A stretch of DNA of 8,010 nt, taken from positions 1 to 8,010 of the forward strand of contig JAUILJ010000335.1 of assembly GCA_030433055.1 (NCBI GenBank), in the 5' to 3' direction. Position 1 is the first letter of the stretch. Every line of letters begins with the position of its first letter. The notes beneath the pieces are model-generated. The model was not told where the DNA came from. It was given only the letters and a program-made list of their open reading frames with translations, and made no database searches. Made by a program: the position numbers and the translations under genes. Source of the DNA: Polyangia bacterium. GTDB lineage: Bacteria; Myxococcota_A; Polyangia; Polyangiales; Polyangiaceae. Of this stretch, positions 6,736 through 8,010 are shown in pieces.

Positions 6736-7611
6736 GTGAACACTCGCTCTACCGCCAGGAGCCATTCGGACGGCGTGAACGCAGTAACCACCAGCAAACA
6801 GGACGGATCGCCCGACGCGGTGCAGTCCGAGGGCGCCGGCCCGAAGGTGTCCTACTACGCGGCGCTGCTACGCACACGCAGCGAGGCGCTGCGCGCGGAC
6901 GCGAGTGAAATCGCACGCATGCCGGTGCTGACCGTCAACCTGATGTTGAAGCGCACGGTGGACAACGATCCGTTCTACGCCCAGTGCACGAAGCAGTGGT
7001 TCGAGGACGCGACCCGACGCCACCCGAAGTTCCCCCTGATCCAGAGCAAGGCCTGGGGCTGTGCGGTGTGCGTGCTGCCGCGCACTCACGAGGACTACTT
7101 CAAATACATCGAGGCGTCCGCGCGCAGGAACTACAAGAAGGCCGTGAAGGCTGGGTACCGCTTCGCCCCTCTCGACTTCAATGCGAACCTGGAAGCCGTC
7201 GCGGAAATCCGCCAGTCAACGCCAGAGCGTCAAGGCGCCATGCCCGACAGCTACCTCAACGGAGACGTCAAACCGCACCAGAATCCGAAGTCGCGCAACG
7301 CGTATCACGACTACCCGTACTTCGGCGTTTTCCTTAAGGATAAACTGGTTGCGTACTCGTCCTGCTTCGTCAGCGGTGAGCTTTGCTCGTTGCAGCACAT
7401 CCTCGGGCACGCGGAGTTTCAGTCTGACGGCATCGTCCCGATGATGCTCATCGGGATCGCCGAGGAGATTTACAAGCGATACCCGGCGGTACGTTACTTC
7501 ATGTACGGCACCTACTTCGGGGCCGCGCCGGCGATGCGGCGCTTCAAGAAGAAGTTCCGCTTCTATCCCCATCGTGTGAGCTGGCGCCTCGACGCTCGAG
7601 AAACACTGTAG
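6736..7611 (+). CDS. GNAT-fold (FemAB/BioF2-like) acyltransferase-like protein
   Basis: A 291-residue protein without signal peptide or membrane segment, so probably cytoplasmic. Residues 1-36 are polar and likely disordered. The pattern from about residue 115 to 276 resembles the FemAB/BioF2-like branch of the GNAT superfamily: a basic helix RRNYKKAVKAGYRF (about 130-142), a central strand pair YFGVFLKDKLVAYSSCFV, a helix after GIVPMMLIGIAEEIYKRY, and a late YFMYGTYFGAAPAMRRFKKK motif (from residue 254) like the terminal G-x-x-x-x-x-x-F-K segment of that branch. Members transfer acyl or aminoacyl groups from acyl-CoA or aminoacyl-tRNA, for instance in cell-wall, polysaccharide or lipid tailoring. 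Substrate cannot be read here, and the canonical GNAT Q/R-x-x-G-x-G/A loop is not clearly seen. GTG start is supported by GAGGT. It is the only gene without an export signal among the genes whose N-terminus is visible. A plain hypothetical protein label would also be defensible. Confidence 0.85.
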   Translation: MNTRSTARSHSDGVNAVTTSKQDGSPDAVQSEGAGPKVSYYAALLRTRSEALRADASEIARMPVLTVNLMLKRTVDNDPFYAQCTKQWFEDATRRHPKFPLIQSKAWGCAVCVLPRTHEDYFKYIEASARRNYKKAVKAGYRFAPLDFNANLEAVAEIRQSTPERQGAMPDSYLNGDVKPHQNPKSRNAYHDYPYFGVFLKDKLVAYSSCFVSGELCSLQHILGHAEFQSDGIVPMMLIGIAEEIYKRYPAVRYFMYGTYFGAAPAMRRFKKKFRFYPHRVSWRLDARETL

Positions 7612-7628
7612 GCGTCCGCCTAGGTTTC
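7609..7628 (+). terminator. Weak hairpin at the stop codon of the acyltransferase-like gene
   Basis: TAGGC at 7609-7613 and GCCTA at 7618-7622 form a 5-bp stem with a GTCC loop, starting at the TAG stop itself and followed by GGTTTC. The stem is short and the T run only three bases, so termination, if any, would be partial. Confidence 0.25.
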
Positions 7629-7687
7629 TGGCCTGTTCCGGCGTACCGTTTCGCGCGACTGCGGAAGGCGGTGTGGAGCCGCAGCGT

Positions 7688-7692
7688 AGGAG
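7688..7692 (+). promoter_or_regulatory. Ribosome binding site of the last lipoprotein gene
   Basis: AGGAG lies 8 bases before the ATG at 7701, close to ideal sequence and spacing. It fixes the start of a gene that is cut by the window edge. Confidence 0.75.
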
Positions 7693-7700
7693 TGGAGCGT

Positions 7701-8010
7701 ATGGCGAGGACCAAGGGGTGGCGGAGCGCCTCAGGGCATTGGAGCTTGGTGGCGCTGGGGCTGATCGTTGTTGGCTGCGGCTCGAGCGATGGTTCTGGGC
7801 TGGGAGGAGACGCAGGAGTCGAGGCGGGGGGCACATCGTCCGGTGGGTCAGGGTCGGGCGGTCAGGGCGGGAGCGGTGGCACCGGTCCGGTCAGTTGCGA
7901 TTCGGACAAGGACTGCACGCCCCTGGGCATGCTCTGCAACAAGGCGCTGGGCGAGTGCGTGTCATGCGTCTCGGACGTCGACTGCGGCGGCACCGCGGAG
8001 TGCCTCCTCG
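7701..8010 (+). CDS. Lipoprotein with Gly-rich spacer and Cys-rich segment, 3' end missing
   Basis: ATG 7701 opens a frame that runs off the right edge without a stop (103 full codons). It begins MARTKGWRSASGHW, a basic and polar head, then a hydrophobic core ending LIVVGC, a standard lipobox with Cys26. Gly and Ser at +2 and +3 do not suggest inner-membrane retention. Residues about 27-66 are Gly/Ser-rich (SGGSGSGGQGGSGGTG). The rest is Cys-rich: SCDSDKDC, then cysteines before NKALGEC, VSC, VDC and AEC, a spacing like the CT-x-D-x-QC part of the large protein's modules. It is probably an outer-membrane or surface lipoprotein; the functional domain lies outside the window. The gap of 89 bp to the previous gene carries only a weak hairpin, so read-through transcription is possible. 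Confidence 0.87.
   Translation, partial: MARTKGWRSASGHWSLVALGLIVVGCGSSDGSGLGGDAGVEAGGTSSGGSGSGGQGGSGGTGPVSCDSDKDCTPLGMLCNKALGECVSCVSDVDCGGTAECLL

Overview
This GC-rich window looks like chromosomal DNA of a myxobacterium, most likely on the Sorangium/Polyangium side of the group. The taxonomy is inference. It rests on strong third-position G/C bias, several secreted proteins with long Gly/Ala/Ser-rich spacers just after a lipoprotein signal, an RCC1-repeat protein, a very Cys-rich repeat protein, and a C-terminal tail of the MYXO-CTERM kind (single Cys, short hydrophobic stretch, arginine cluster). All supported genes are on the + strand; the long antisense reading frames are shadows of real genes.

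Layout: (1) 2-1045, the 3' part of an RCC1-repeat (beta-propeller) protein whose start lies outside the window. (2) 1097-5074, after a 51-bp gap, a 1325-residue secreted protein made of a lipoprotein signal, a DNRLRE-type domain, eight Cys-rich modules, a Gly-rich spacer and a MYXO-CTERM-like tail. A clear hairpin terminator follows at 5089-5116. (3) 5250-6344, a lipoprotein with a TolB/WD40-like propeller domain. (4) 6345-6735, an apparently noncoding stretch of 391 bp with only weak hairpins. (5) 6736-7611, a GNAT-fold, FemAB/BioF2-like acyltransferase-like protein, the only gene without an export signal among those whose N-terminus is visible. (6) 7701 to the right edge, the first 103 codons of another lipoprotein with a Gly-rich spacer and a short Cys-rich segment.

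How they fit together: genes 1 and 2 are probably co-transcribed and end at the 5089-5116 terminator. Genes 2, 3 and 6 carry export signals, and gene 1 has the paired cysteines of an exported protein, so most of the window encodes envelope or surface proteins. No metabolic pathway, mobile element, RNA gene or CRISPR array is visible. The most striking item is the Cys-rich array: by hand count its last five modules each hold exactly 24 cysteines in the same order, while the first three are internally shortened versions. The same protein appears to carry anchoring signals at both ends.
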